A DNA stretch of 64,000 nucleotides from the NCBI GenBank assembly GCA_001414345.1, contig LLCB01000213.1, positions 41,587 to 105,586 of the forward strand, in the 5' to 3' direction. Numbering within the stretch: position 1 is the stretch's first letter; each line of letters opens with the position of its first letter. Shown piece by piece: positions 23,170 through 34,734 of this stretch. The translations under genes were made by a program, and so were the position numbers. Below the pieces are notes generated by a model that saw only the letters and a list, made by a program, of their open reading frames with translations, ran no database searches and was not told the origin of the DNA. Source of the stretch: Hymenoscyphus infarciens. Taxonomy: Eukaryota > Ascomycota > Leotiomycetes > Helotiales > Helotiaceae.

Positions 23170-23268
23170 TGAACAGAGTGGGACTCGAACCCACGCCCCT
23201 TTCGAGACCAGGAAATTGTTGTTAAGGAAACCTTAACCTGGCGCCATAACCAGCTCGGCCATCTGTCC
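23170..23268 (-). tRNA. tRNA-Leu(AAG) with intron
   Basis: On the minus strand the acceptor GGACAGA (from 23268) pairs with TCTGTTC (23177-23171, one G-T), followed by discriminator A at 23170. The TGGCCGAGCTGG D-arm and the long variable arm are typical of Leu. The anticodon stem CCAGG/CCTGG encloses TT-AAG-G, giving anticodon AAG at 23234-23232. A 17 nt intron (about 23230-23214) follows position 37 and contains CTTAA, which can pair with the anticodon loop as usual for nuclear tRNA introns. The T-arm is GTGGG-TTCGAGT-CCCAC. The 99 bp total includes the intron. Confidence 0.9.
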
Positions 23269-24100
23269 TGATATTTTTGATGTCGACCAGCTTGTTATAT
23301 GTCAATAGAATAAGCTGAGCAGATTCAAGGGTGGGGGCTGTGGGCTTGATAGGAGCATAGAGTCGAGATGATTGGTGGAGCTTTAGGGCCGAGAGCCCTG
23401 TGGTGGTGGGGTGGGGCTGCACAAAGGTGATTGGTGGATTAGAAATCAGAACCTTGGGTCATTATCGCGAAGTTGTAGCGACTTAAAATATTGTAGCAAA
23501 GCGCAAACGTAATTAAAACAGCGAAGTAGCTGAGTTGCTACTTGTTAGACCCCTCTGCTTCAATCCGTATTTTGTTTGTATTTTCTGACCACTGGGGATA
23601 AGATATACTTACTTCAGAGGTTGGGTGGTGTAGATAATTCTGTTTGCTAACTGAACTTCCGACTCTATTAAAATTACAACGTAAAATCTCAACAACTAAT
23701 TACCAAAATATAACAAAAATACGACAAGATACACAGAATACTAATTAACTACCCCTCTGCGTTTTAAGCTTTTTATATTATTTGCGTCGAGTTAGGTACG
23801 TTGATACTTCTTTAAGCATAAAGTAATACGAGATCTCCTTACAAAATTCTCACGCGTAAGAAACAGATTTCTTTTTCTTTTCTTCAGAGAAGACTAACTT
23901 TCGTTCTCTAGCTTCTTAGGTCCTTCTGTTTTTATCGTCAACTTGCAGATGTTCCTTGATTGTCAAATTCACTAAAGGATAATGTGGCTTAGCTTATCGC
24001 AAAACGCTAGTATAATATTCACCAGTAACATTCCGAACAGTTCCAGCAGTTGTCGACACTTTCAATGAACAACTTTCACGACGACACCACATCACTTGTC
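23269..24100. other. Intergenic, moderately AT-rich, no gene
   Basis: AT content rises from about 23640. No coding frame or repeat is recognised. Confidence 0.4.
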
Positions 24101-26291
24101 CATGGCGTCGACAGAACCGGAAGCCTCACAGCATGCTTCATCGATTCAGATATCGGCCATATCGAGCAGACGCTTCTAGGGCCGACTCACTTTTCAGGCT
24201 TGGCAGTTGAGGGAATTAACACCAACCTGCAAATAGATGCGGCCGGGCTACAATTTGTTGAGTAAAAGAGATCTCGGTGATACCAGATGCCCGAAAGCCA
24301 TCGTTCCAGCATAAAATCATTATGCTTGCACTATGTGCTATCGTCTTTGCAGTTTCCCTGGACACATTCCCCATGAGTGCCAAAGACTTTGAGATACCTG
24401 ACGCTGGATTCGTTTGGAGTGGATCCGCTTATATGCTAAGTTTTGGCGTTGTAGTCCCGCTTAAGGCGAATAACTGTAACTCGTAAAGTGAGTCACGAGT
24501 TAAGCTTCTCTTTTAACGATATTTTATTAACCGTGCGTTTTTAGAAAATTTCCTATTTCCTTATTTATTTTAGAAAACAGAAAACTAAAGTACTCTTTAA
24601 GATATAAGACCTCGCTAGAAAGAACTACTATATCTTCTTATATATCCTCTCTATTTATTATTATTTCTAAGCAAGTATAATTTAAAAAAAATAGAAAACC
24701 CCCTTTTTGTAAGAAAATTTTTCACACCCTTATAAAGTTCTACTAACACCCTATAAAATTTAGACATAGATAAAAGTGTCTGTTTTTTTCCTAGAAAGCT
24801 TATAGAGTAAGAAAGGGGATATAGAGCTCTTATTAGCTGTTATCGAGGATATAATAATATACGTTGTTATTAAATAAAGAGGGAAAGAGTGTCTAGGAAA
24901 TAAAAAATATCGTTAAAAGGGAGGCTTAACTCGCAACTCACTCTAATGTATTTGGTCGAAGAGTAAGCTTGATCATTACTAGTGCAATGCTCCTTGTTGC
25001 CACAGTAGTGGGCGCACGTTCCAAGAATATTTCAACATTGATGGGGGAACGTGCGGTTTAAGATATCGGGGGTGGAGGTCTCGTTGTTTTGACGAACATT
25101 TGTGTTAGTGATTTATTCATTATCAGGTAAGCGGTTTTGTCTTCATCAAACATCAAAATTTTTTAATTAGATGTAAAACAGAGAACGTGGAGTCTACTTT
25201 GGTGTCGTTGGCACTGTAACGGCAGTCCACTATAGGGGGTGTACTTGCCGAAAAAGCGAGTTGGAGATTGTAACTTTAGAAATTGGATCCTTGGTAACTT
25301 TCAATGGCGTAAACTGCATGATAATGACCAATTCTGTCTTAGTGCCATTCAATGTTGTGTCTTTCGTGGTCCCAATTCTATTTCTCTAACTTGACCCGCC
25401 TAAAATACCACTACGAGAAGGACTGATGAAAATCGATTAGATTGGAATTGTGACAATCGTCACCGCAACTCTCATGCTCCTCACCGGCCTCCGGTTGGGC
25501 GTCACTTCTGCTCCATGGGGCTCAGTCTTGGTCCTCCTTTTGGTCACATTCGGCACGCAAACCCGCCTCTGATGCCCCTCAAAATCTTCAGCAACCTTTC
25601 CACTCTTTCAACATTAGGTATAAATGTGTCGCAATCCTTTATCACGATTGGGTGCACATACTTCCTTCCCCTCTATTTCCAAATGGCTCTGAGTGTATCT
25701 CCAATTATGTCTGGCGTCTACTTCCTCCCAACCACCCTGGGCTCGAAGTGTTCTTGGTCTTCGTTGGGTATGCGGTTAACGGACCGGAAAATACAAGCTT
25801 CTGCTCCAAGCAGGGGCTGCAACTTTGCTTCTCAGTACAGGACTGTTTATACACCTCCGACCTCATGCCGACTGGCCGCTGATAATATGTACCGAAATTT
25901 TGATTGCAATCGGCCTTGGACTTACTTTCACCATCAAATCGACGAGGCAGATGTGGCATCCGGTACTTCGGCCTTCCAGTTACTCAAAACTCTCAGCCAG
26001 ACAGTGAGTGTGATCTTCAGGCAAGTCACATTTCAGAGCCAAGTTCAGAGACAGTCCGGAATTCTTGCTGCTGCAGATTTATCGGTAAGCTATATCTCCT
26101 CGCGGAGTTCCGGAAACGCAATTTCGACGGCTACTTCCAATTCTAGAATCAACGATAAACAGCAGAAAATTGTCCGAGAAGTTTTGACGAAGGCTTTCAA
26201 CGATATGTCAATCTTTTATACAGTAGTTTCATTCTTGGGGTTAGTTGCTAGTTTCGGGATCAAGAAAGTCAAGCTGAGACCACAGGAATGA
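24101..26291 (+). pseudogene. Relic of a DHA2-type MFS drug/metabolite transporter
   Basis: Pieces of a 14-TM major facilitator appear in order. A possible start MASTEPEASQHASS is at 24101. Helix 1-2 region: LALCAIVFAVSLDTFPMSAKD, then DAGFVWSGSAYMLSFG (24320-24450). After an inserted element: NVFGRRVSLIITSAM, GARSKNISTLMGERAV, GGGGLVVLTNICVSDLF (24945-25130). Then a likely intron, RERGVYFGVVGTVTAV (about 25170-25230), PLREGLMKID-IGIVTIVTATLM (25400-25480), PWGSVLVLLLVTFGT and a C-terminal part to 26291. Breaks include TAA in ERAV-stop-DIGGGG, TAA before NREREGVYF-like sequence, TAG in KID-stop-IGIV, several frame changes and the 458 bp insertion at 24486. The partner gene could be the intact FAD monooxygenase at 26621, tail to tail. 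Confidence 0.82.
24486..24943. mobile_element. AT-rich 458 bp inverted-repeat element with TA flanks, inserted in the MFS relic
   Basis: The left end AAGTGAGTCACGAGTTAAGC matches the reverse complement of the right end, GAGTGAGTTGCGAGTTAAGC, and the match continues through CTTTTAACGATATTTT for roughly 40 bp in total. TA dinucleotides lie immediately outside both ends (24484-24485 and 24944-24945), the target-site signature of Tc1/mariner-type elements. The interior is AT-rich, non-coding and poor in CA/TG, consistent with a MITE altered by RIP. It interrupts the transporter between the second helix and the NVFGRR loop. Confidence 0.75.
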
Positions 26292-26620
26292 TCGGCAGGT
26301 TTAACGGATGGTGAGGGATAGTTCGTGTAGCGGTGAAGTTATGAGCTTACGTTTCTCTCATAATCATGCTAGAAATTAGAATTTTTAGCATGGGCCAGAA
26401 TCCATTTCCCTGAGGCGCCAACCTAAACGTTCGCAGTAAAAAGACAGGGACATGGAAGCCGAACGCTACAAAATCTCTACAGACCTCAGCAAGACCCTCA
26501 CAATAAAGTAAGGTGAATAACATGGTACTACATTTCTTTTGCAGTTTTGGCCAATAACGACCACGAATTATTAAAGTAGAATGTCTTATTCTATTGTACA
26601 GATAAGCTCTTACTTCCTTA
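26292..26620. other. Tail-to-tail intergenic space
   Basis: Lies between the transporter relic and the monooxygenase, with convergent 3' ends. No gene is seen. Confidence 0.4.
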
Positions 26621-28279
26621 TTACCGACAAAGAGCCTGTAGCAATACACTCGTTAGTTTCTCATGGATATCAGGGGGCTGCTGCCACACCCTCCAAGCAA
26701 CAAATCCATCAGGACGAACCAGCAAAGCTCCTGTTGATGAGATTCCTGCCAAGGATTCCCATTCTCCTTTAGAACACACAAGATCCCCGACAGGCCCAAC
26801 CCGATATGCGTCCAGGTCAATTCCAACAGCAGCAGAAACACTCGGGGCGTTTTTACACCATGCATGCCCATCTGCACCAACAAGCAAGACGAAGCTTTTC
26901 CCTAGTATATCAAGTGTCGAGATACGTTGCCCCTCATGTTGGACCCGGAGATGGGGAGTTCGAGTTCCTGCTTTTCCGTCCAATTTCAAAATCCATTGGA
27001 GGGGATGTAACAGCCATCTCAGACTCCATAAAAAAGGAGTGGTGTCCTTCATGATTATCCCTCGGGAAGAGTATTGATAGCCAAATCCAGCAATCCTTGG
27101 TACTCGGCAAAATATATTCCATATGGTCCGAAAGTTTTTATTCAAGGAGAATATCCCATATTCATCAGCGGCAGCACCGGACTCCTCTGAAACAAGACGC
27201 CCGATTGGAACTCTTTCAGCATCATACGTCGCAATCAGAGCATCTGTTGCCCGTCCGTTGAGAACTGCAGCCAGCTTCCAAGCGAGATTATGAACATCAG
27301 CAATACCAGAAGTTGCTCCCTGCCCTGCCCATGGTGGCATCTGATGAGCGGCATCTCCCGCAAGAAAGATCTTTCCATGTTGGAATTGCTCAGCAACCCG
27401 CACAGTTGGTTCCCAAGGAAGAATGCTCTTGATCTCAACCTCCATGTCAGTTAGCCCAAGTGCGATTTTCACTAACTCCTCACAGCGTTGAAGTGAAAAA
27501 TCTTCAACTTTCTCGCCCTTGCTTGGGTCATAGGACAAGTGAAAGACCCATCGATTGCTGTTGTTGATGGACGTAAATAGGCCACGGACTTCTGGGTTTT
27601 CGATTAAACACAAGCTGAATTCACGACCTTGGACGAACTCGCGCAAATCAGCTTCGAATAAGATATTTAGGAGATGACCTAATGTGCCAGCGCCGGTCGT
27701 CCGAACACCGAGTTGCTTTCGTATATGACTTCCGGCTCCATCAGCTGCAATCATGTAGTCTGCATGGATGATAGAATCGGAGCCATTCGAGCGATCACGG
27801 ATAGTTGCGTTGATGCCGTTGTCGTCTTGTTCAAAAGCGATACATTCAGTGTTGAAACGTACAACGCCGCCTCTATCGCGAGCTGTTGCTAGCAACACAG
27901 GCTCGATTAGATCTTGGGTTGAGAAAGCTCCTCTCGTCGGACCAATCTTTTCTACAAAGCTTTCAAATGGAAATTTTGTCGGGTCATCCTCTTTGCGCTT
28001 GTGAGGTTCGATTACTGAATAGAGTGACGAGCCTTTATAAATGCCCTTGCTTCGTGAGAGAGAGGCGCCGGCCGAACGGATAACTTCATCAATCCCAAGC
28101 TCACGATACAGTTCCATTGTTCGCATGTTGACACTACGTGCTCGTGGATGGATTGAGGTTCCTGTGTGGCGTTCCACCAACATTGATTCGATGCCATGAC
28201 TTGACAGGAAGAGGGAGGCGGAGAGACCCACGATCCCTCCTCCGACAATTATTACCGGGGTCTCCTGAGGTTTCGACAT
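26621..28279 (-). CDS. FAD-binding aromatic monooxygenase (phenol/polyketide hydroxylase type), 552 aa
   Basis: Flavoprotein hydroxylase of the FAD_binding_3 group, which includes phenol hydroxylases and bacterial polyketide hydroxylases. It is a single intact exon starting MSKPQETPVIIVGGG. The Rossmann motif GGGIVG is at residues 13-18, RHTGTSIHPRARSVNMRT follows, the DG motif is DYMIAADGAGSHIRKQLG, and the GD motif is FLAGDAAHQMPPWAGQG near residue 308. The C-terminal part (LDILGKSFVLLVGADG, then STGALLVRPDGFVAWR) is the thioredoxin-like domain typical of this group. Its neighbour is a broken DHA2 transporter, so the pair may once have modified and exported a metabolite. The absence of introns and stops contrasts with the ruined neighbour and suggests selection maintained it. 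Substrate unknown. Confidence 0.92.
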   Translation of the reverse strand: MSKPQETPVIIVGGGIVGLSASLFLSSHGIESMLVERHTGTSIHPRARSVNMRTMELYRELGIDEVIRSAGASLSRSKGIYKGSSLYSVIEPHKRKEDDPTKFPFESFVEKIGPTRGAFSTQDLIEPVLLATARDRGGVVRFNTECIAFEQDDNGINATIRDRSNGSDSIIHADYMIAADGAGSHIRKQLGVRTTGAGTLGHLLNILFEADLREFVQGREFSLCLIENPEVRGLFTSINNSNRWVFHLSYDPSKGEKVEDFSLQRCEELVKIALGLTDMEVEIKSILPWEPTVRVAEQFQHGKIFLAGDAAHQMPPWAGQGATSGIADVHNLAWKLAAVLNGRATDALIATYDAERVPIGRLVSEESGAAADEYGIFSLNKNFRTIWNIFCRVPRIAGFGYQYSSRGIIMKDTTPFLWSLRWLLHPLQWILKLDGKAGTRTPHLRVQHEGQRISTLDILGKSFVLLVGADGHAWCKNAPSVSAAVGIDLDAYRVGPVGDLVCSKGEWESLAGISSTGALLVRPDGFVAWRVWQQPPDIHEKLTSVLLQALCR

Positions 28280-29404
28280 AGTTGGCGGACTCTTTCAAGA
28301 AGGATGTTAGAACAGCTTGAAGCTTCAAAAAATGGTACGAAGGATGATTCTGGCCACCTCCTCTCAGACGGCATCGTGTATATATACGTCACCACTGGCA
28401 TGCAAATGAAAACGAGCCTCTTAAGGGCTAGTCAGACCGGTTTATAACAGGTCCTGCCTCCACGGGCCCTACGTGTACGAAAAAAGGCGCCCGATTGAGG
28501 AATTGAGGCACCAGCCGCACCCAGACCTTAGAAACTAAATTTCTACATATAACCACAACTACTCTATTAAAGTCTCTTATATTCTGTGGACTTTTTAATA
28601 GCAGTCTTAAGAATAATTCTATATTTTTATTATATTTTTGAACTTAATTTGACCTTATAGTATAGGTAGCTTTTGGTGAGGTGGGCTGTGCCTCAAACGG
28701 GCGTCTTTTTTCGAGTACTAGTACGGGGACGGAAAAACGGTCCCCTTTCAACCCGGTGCCGTACCCTACCAAAGGACTAACACCATGTCTAAAGAAGATA
28801 AGAAAAATATATAAAAAATCTAGAACAAGTCTCTAACAGCTCACTAATGATAGAACCAGAGCTTATCTATTTTAATCATTGTATGATAGTTTTGTTTAGG
28901 ACAGGCCAGTTCTTGAGAGGACAAAAAGAGACAGTTTTTCCCTCCCCGTAGAGCCTCAAAGGTATCTGGAGATGAGACAGATTACACCTGTGCTTATAAC
29001 CGACCTTTACTTCAACCTTCTCTAGAACCTGAACAACGCTAGTTATAAACAAGTTTTTAGTATAAGTCTATCTTTTTTATTAAATATTTGTAGATTAATA
29101 TATTATTATAGAGTATTACTCGATAGCGATAACTATTATAGACCCCTCAGATACCGGTATCGATATATAGATGCCTAAGTCTGGTTGCTACTCAAGCTCT
29201 ACTCTACTCTACTCAGACAACTCAGAGTACTACTTAAGTCGTTAAGTAGTTAAGTAGTTTTTTTTCACACTGCTACTTCTTAACTTTTGGATTTGAACAG
29301 CGAGGATCAGTCAAAAGATAAGGTGAGGTGCGGGAGGAAGTTGGAGAGAAAATTTCAGAGGCGAGGGGAAATTCAGTCGCAGCTGTTATCTAGGAGGTAT
29401 AAAC
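28280..29404. other. AT-rich, RIP-like gene-free DNA
   Basis: The first about 150 bases are the likely promoter of the monooxygenase. From about 28540 the sequence is AT-rich with many TA steps and no coding frame. A short run of CTACT/CTCAG repeats lies near 29180-29250. Confidence 0.5.
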
Positions 29405-30765
29405 TTTTGTTGTATATCGCGCTGCACTGATGAAGAGCTCGGAATTGCAATTAGTTTCTCAACGAACATCATATCTATCATTCAACATTGTACTTCTAAA
29501 CGAACAAATGTATACCATAGAAGTCGCTTCTAAGGTTTTGTTGCATATCGCAATTCAAACCTCGGGATTGAGGTCAAGTTCTCAACAAGAGTCTTATCTG
29601 CTACTGAAATTTGTAGTTCTAAACGAATGAAGGTTTGTCGGCTCTCTTATCAAAGGCGCCTCTGGATTCTTGTTGCATATCGCACATCTCACTTGTAGAG
29701 TTGGGATTTTAAGCTCGAGATGTCTCGCGAATGACAGAGTTTCAAACAAATTTTGTTTGTCGTATTACTCGTGTTAACCTTCAGAATGTTGTAAAAAGTT
29801 CGAAAAATAAAGATTCTAAGAAACAATTATGAAAGGAGTAGCTACATACTCTAGTCTTTTCGATTCTCATCGGGTTCCCCGTCAAGAGAAGAAATTTGTC
29901 TTTTTCAATAGATCACCTAAGAAGCAAGAAAGGCCTAACTTTGCTGTCAAAGAGAACAATTTACTTGCTACTTGAGAAGAGCACTAACTTTTAGTTTGTA
30001 CAGAAGATATTATATCTTCTCTTTAGGAAAGCCGAGAAAGAGAAAGAACTTATACTCTCAAAGAAAACAGTCGACTTTCTACTTCGAAAGAAGTTGAGCA
30101 ACTTCTGTTAAGATCTACCATGTTTGATGAATCTTAGGAAAGAGTAGAAAAAAAGAAAGAAGTAAACGTAAATCACAGGTATCGCATAGGCAAGAGGTCA
30201 AAGATCCCGAGGAGAGAACTCTGTTTGGTATATCCTCGTATATAGGAAGAAGTACTCGAGAGAAAATGTTCGGATGGAGATATTGCTCTTTTAGATCCAC
30301 CCATTGAGCTAAATGTACCACCTACACCTGCTGTAAGATGTGATGGCGAAGCACAAGTGTTCTCCGATATACTAGGTTTCCATAATCCGAGGATCTTTTC
30401 TACAGAAAGATGATAAGCGATATTGGTAGTTTCTTCACAGTGAGTGTCCAGAATTACTCTTTCCACATCACGCTCATTCATTTCTTTTAGATCTTAATAT
30501 ACTTGCATGATGCATCAGCTTCCAATATCTAGAATGTACGATTTCTTATTCCACGTTATACTTCCAAATGAATATATGTCTGTCATAGAAGAGAGCTAGG
30601 ATTTTGATTTTAAGATCGATATCTCAAACAAGAGAGCTCTCAACAAACTTTCTATGTTTTTTCAAAAAATATTTGCTTCCAAAAGACAGCATCTCTATCC
30701 TAGAAGTTTCTTGCGGAATTTTGTTACATATCGCAGTTCTGACTTGGTAAACTGCGACTTTTCGA
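29405..30765. repeat. Decayed tandem and dispersed repeat of about 130 bp
   Basis: A landmark TTGTTGCATATCGCA recurs, with changes, at about 29408 (TTGTTGTATATCGCG), 29539, 29671 and 30721 (TTGTTACATATCGCA). The first three are spaced about 131 bp apart. Linked blocks also recur: TCTCAACGAAC / TCTCAACAAGA, and TTGTACTTCTAAACGAACAAATGT / ATACTTCCAAATGAATATATGT at 30560. The remaining sequence between about 29750 and 30540, and 30766-31477, is gene-free. Confidence 0.55.
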
Positions 30766-31477
30766 AATAAGACAGTTCCAAGTTGCTCCTATTGGACTCT
30801 GTACTACAAAACATTAATAGTAGAATCCTCAAGTATTTGGATATAGATAACCTCCAGTAACTTCTTTTGAACGTCAAAAATCTACTCTAAAGAAAAGAAA
30901 GCAAAGAAGAGAGCAAGAACTTACGTTGGTAGAGGGAAGAGTTGAAACTACACTCGAAAACTTAGTAAATACGAGGTACATCACATGAGAATAGTATCAC
31001 GGGGACATCGATGTTCAAAGAAGAGAAATCAAATTGGTATATCCCCATGGGTATCTAGTCTAACACTCAAACTCCAGCTCGAAAACTCCAAACAAACAAG
31101 CTACAAATACATCGAGCTTCCCATATTTACACGTACAAGTCTATGCCCAAATGGCAAAATGTTCCAGTGATGCATCATCCATCTACACCAGTATGATCCC
31201 CTGAAAAAAAGATCCAACACCATTTTTTGACTCTCCACTTGATATAAAAACACCATAAGAATCCATGACAACACCAGAAAAACCAAGCAACAGCCACCAA
31301 GCAACGACAAACCTGCATCTGTACCATCGGAAACAACGCAGAAAACACCCCATGTCAACAAAAGAATCGATGAAAGTCGTCGTAGGAAGCAAAGGAACCA
31401 AATGCCATGCCCACAGGGAGGCTCCCCCTACCCACAGTTGGGAGGTTTGGGATGAGAGACCAATTATGACCTGTGGT
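30766..31477. other. Gene-free flank downstream of RCC1
   Basis: Contains the probable 3' UTR of the minus-strand RCC1 gene. Small open frames on both strands show no family features. Confidence 0.4.
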
Positions 31478-33431
31478 TTACACGGCATTGGCATTCATGA
31501 GACCAGGTGCGACATTATCTTCTTCCTCTGCTGCTGAGAAGCCTCCAAGCATCGCAAATTGACCGCCGACGCCGCAGAAAACAAGCTTCTTGTCGCGAAT
31601 GGCCGAGTTATCGATTTGTGTGGCGATGTCGACTTCTTCTTCATCTCCTTGGCCGGTTTGGTAATTGCCCGAGAAACCCCATGACCAGGCCTTTCCATCG
31701 GTATCGATGACCATATTCGTATCGTTGGAGGTAGAGACCATGGTGGCGTTGATGTTGGGGACGATGATGGCTTCCTTTACGAATTTGGCTTTGCCTTTTT
31801 CGAAGAACAGCTTGGATTGATCAAGTGATGCGAGATCGACACCAGCTTCAGAGCTATCGACACGACCAAAGACAAGCACCTCACCGTCTTTCGTCATCCC
31901 GATGGAGTGTTGGCTTCCACCGGCAAGCTGTGCGATCTCGAAGTCTTTGAGGTTGTTGACAAGAGTTGGTGAATTAACTATGTCATCATCGATATTTCTC
32001 TTGGGAACTCCAGTTTGCTGGTAGGTGTTGAGGCCCCACGCATACACAGCACCAGTCGTCGTGACGACGAACGCGTGATAATCTCCCGAGGCAATGTGTG
32101 TAATGACATGTTTTCCGCGAGGCATGGGTAGAGGACGAGGGACAAGGGCACCGACGGCAGTTCGAGCGACGACACGGCGGCCTAGTTGGTTCTGCTCCCC
32201 CGCGCCCCATATCCAGCATGTGCCTTTGTTGTCAAGAGCCAGGACATGATTTGTACCGCATGCCATGGAGGTGATTCCCTTCAGTTCGGGGATCAACATC
32301 GGTGTCTCGGCCATCTTGACTTTGGGTGTGAAGCCAATTGGCCCATCAACGCCCTGCGAAAGTTAGAATGGGAAACAAGGAAGTAGAAGGCAAGGATGTG
32401 AACTTACACGAAAGGAACCCCAGCCATAGACGAGACCAGTGGTTGTGACCACGAAGGTCATGCTGTCACCAGCATATATGCTGGCAAACGTCGTCCCCTC
32501 AGGGAAATGTGCCGGGTCGACAATGCCAGGACTGGCCTCATTAGGGTTTAAGCCAGAATCCTCGTCAAATTCCGAGTCGGAATCGGAGCCATCAGCGTGA
32601 GCGTCCTTCAATTTGACCTCCTCAGAAGAGGAATCACGACCCAGAGCACCGCCGTCGTTCACACCCCATGTCAATATCTTGTTATCAAATGTGATGGCAG
32701 CGCAGTGCATTCCGCCAACCGCAATGGCCACAACACCCACGGTCTCGACAGAGAGGAGAGGATTGAGTCTAGGACGTTTGACATCCATAATGTTTCGGCC
32801 TCTAGTGTTCTTCGCCCCCAAACCGAGCTCACCGGAAGATCCTTCGCCAAAGGCAAATATCTCCAATTTTTGCGTTGGTGCGACGTTGACGATTGGCAAT
32901 TCCTTCTTGGGCTTCGGGGCAGCCTTTGGCTTGGAAGCAGCCTTTGCCGACGGCTTGGTTGCCTTTGCGATCTTACGGTTCTGAAGGACAATTAGCAATT
33001 GACGCGTGAGAGAGTCGAAGGTACATACTTTGGACGCGACGGCGGCGGCGGCGACCTTCTCCGACGGCTTGCGTGCCGTGGCAATCTTTCTTGGGCGACC
33101 AGGACCACGCGCGGCAGTGCCATTGTTGGCCTTTGATTTCTTTGGTTGGGGTTGAGCGAGCTCAACCTCAGCCTTGCGCTTTCCCTATGGTGAAGTGTTA
33201 GCAGGTGCTTTGAAGGTCAAATGGAGTGCGACGACGATGGATGGAGGGAATAAATACCTTGGAAACAGCTTTGGCGGCCTTCGCCTTGCCTCTGGTCGCA
33301 ACTTTGCGTGCAACCTTCGGTGGGGGTGGTAGAGGAGTGTATCGGTTTGGAGCCGATCGTCGACGCGTCGAGCGACGGAGGGGTTGTGCGGCAGCTGCCT
33401 TTGCGGCGGAGTTGGCGCGTTTTGGAGGCAT
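31478..33431 (-). CDS. RCC1: RCC1-type Ran guanine nucleotide exchange factor, 592 aa
   Basis: Chromatin-bound exchange factor loading GTP on Ran, driving nuclear transport and spindle assembly. Four exons: 33431-33258, 33184-33029, 32980-32408 and 32353-31478; introns 73, 48 and 54 bp, all phase 0 (GTATTT, GTATGT, GTAAGT). The first 150 residues are Lys/Ala/Pro-rich with nuclear-signal stretches (GKRKAE, KPKAAPKPKKE) and an AT-hook core GRPRK at about residue 87-91. Seven RCC1 blades follow, for example FAFGEGSSGELGLG, ILTWGVNDGGALGRD, CWIWGAGEQNQLGRR, VYAWGLNTYQQTG and AWSWGFSGNYQTGQGD. An acidic insert (DGSDSDSEFDEDSG) lies between blades, as in yeast relatives. A CCAAT motif lies on the minus strand near 33694, upstream of the start. 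Assignment is secure. Confidence 0.95.
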
Positions 33432-33850
33432 CTTGCTCGAAAGTCGATTCAAGTAACCGTTGGAGTATGTGTGAGTTGATGTGTGAATTGATGTGGAAAG
33501 GAGTTCGAAGAAGAAGAGCGCGAAAACAATTCTGAGTTGTACTGGAGAAGAAAAAGTTTGTGTCGTGGAGGAAGATTTCTTGCTTAAGAACTTCGAGATA
33601 TACGCACGGACCAGAAGCGCGGCTAAAACTCGGCTCGCAAGGGTAAAAGTCTTGGCGGTCAGCTGATCTGCGCTAGTGGCGCCGCACGCGCATTCTGATT
33701 GGTCGATCACGCCATCAGTCTCACCTTATGAAAAACAAGCGACCCCACTCCCAACGACATGCCTCTGAAATTCGCAGCAATTCAGCAGGCTATTTGATTT
33801 ACGAAGAAACATAATAACCAGACAGTACTCTACTAAAAAAAGGCGTGTAA
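33432..33850. promoter_or_regulatory. RCC1 promoter region
   Basis: GC-balanced 5' flank with an ATTGG (minus-strand CCAAT) near 33694 and a pyrimidine-rich leader on the minus strand. It grades into AT-rich DNA after 33850. Regulatory assignment is inference. Confidence 0.35.
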
Positions 33851-34730
33851 AATGTCGTATAGCAATGAAGAGTCGAAATACCGAATCTCGCACTCTTGGA
33901 TTTATGTTTTTCTAGCTAAATTTCGCTAGCTAAACTTAAGTTAATAATCGCGAGTATATACTCTATTTAATAGATAGAGTAAGTTCTTCTAGTTTAATTA
34001 TTTATTCTAGTTCTTTAGAATAACTTGATTTTCTAGCTTTACTCTTGTATTCTATTTATTATCTTAATCTTAAATTCTTTTTTTTAGCTAACTTAAGTAT
34101 ATATCTTTTCCTTTTTTTTCTTTCTCTTTTAGTATATTAGACTTCTTTAACTTTAGTCTAGAGAAAATCTTCATTTGTATTTATATTTCTTTATTTTCTA
34201 GTACTCTTAACTTTGAATCTTTTACTCTTTTATTCTAATTATCTAGAATAATAGAAATTTCGTAAAATAACTCTTCTTCTTCTTATAATCGTTAGTTACT
34301 ATTTTAAATTCTTTTACTCTATATATTTAGAATATTATAACTATTTAATCTTATTTTAGAAGAGCTTTATTATATTAAAATACATCTCTTTATTTTCTAT
34401 TAGTTCTAAAGTTAATATTTTAAACTTATTATTCTAATAATCTAGAATAGTTAGATTATTTAACTTTCTATTATTCTTTTCTATTAAGCTTATTCTCTTC
34501 TCTTTTATATCTTTATCTAGAATAATCTTTTTATTCAAGTCTCGTTTAAAAGACACTTGTCTTTTTTAGTAATCTTATTCTTTTCTATAATTAACTATAT
34601 TCTAAGTAACTAAGAATATTAAGATAATATAGTTAATAATCTAAATTACGCTATATAGTTAGAAGAACGAACTTAATAAGTAGGTATATACCTGACTATT
34701 ACTTACTACCGCTTTTATTATTAATCACGA
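33850..34730. other. RIP-type AT block
   Basis: Strongly AT-rich, dominated by TA, TTAGAA and CTAGA runs with few CA or TG dinucleotides. No coding frame. The parental repeat cannot be recognised. Confidence 0.6.
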
Positions 34731-34734
34731 GATA

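Noticed and set aside
23222..23422. Minus-strand open frame overlapping tRNA-Leu
   Set aside because: It translates the tRNA itself, so it is not a gene.
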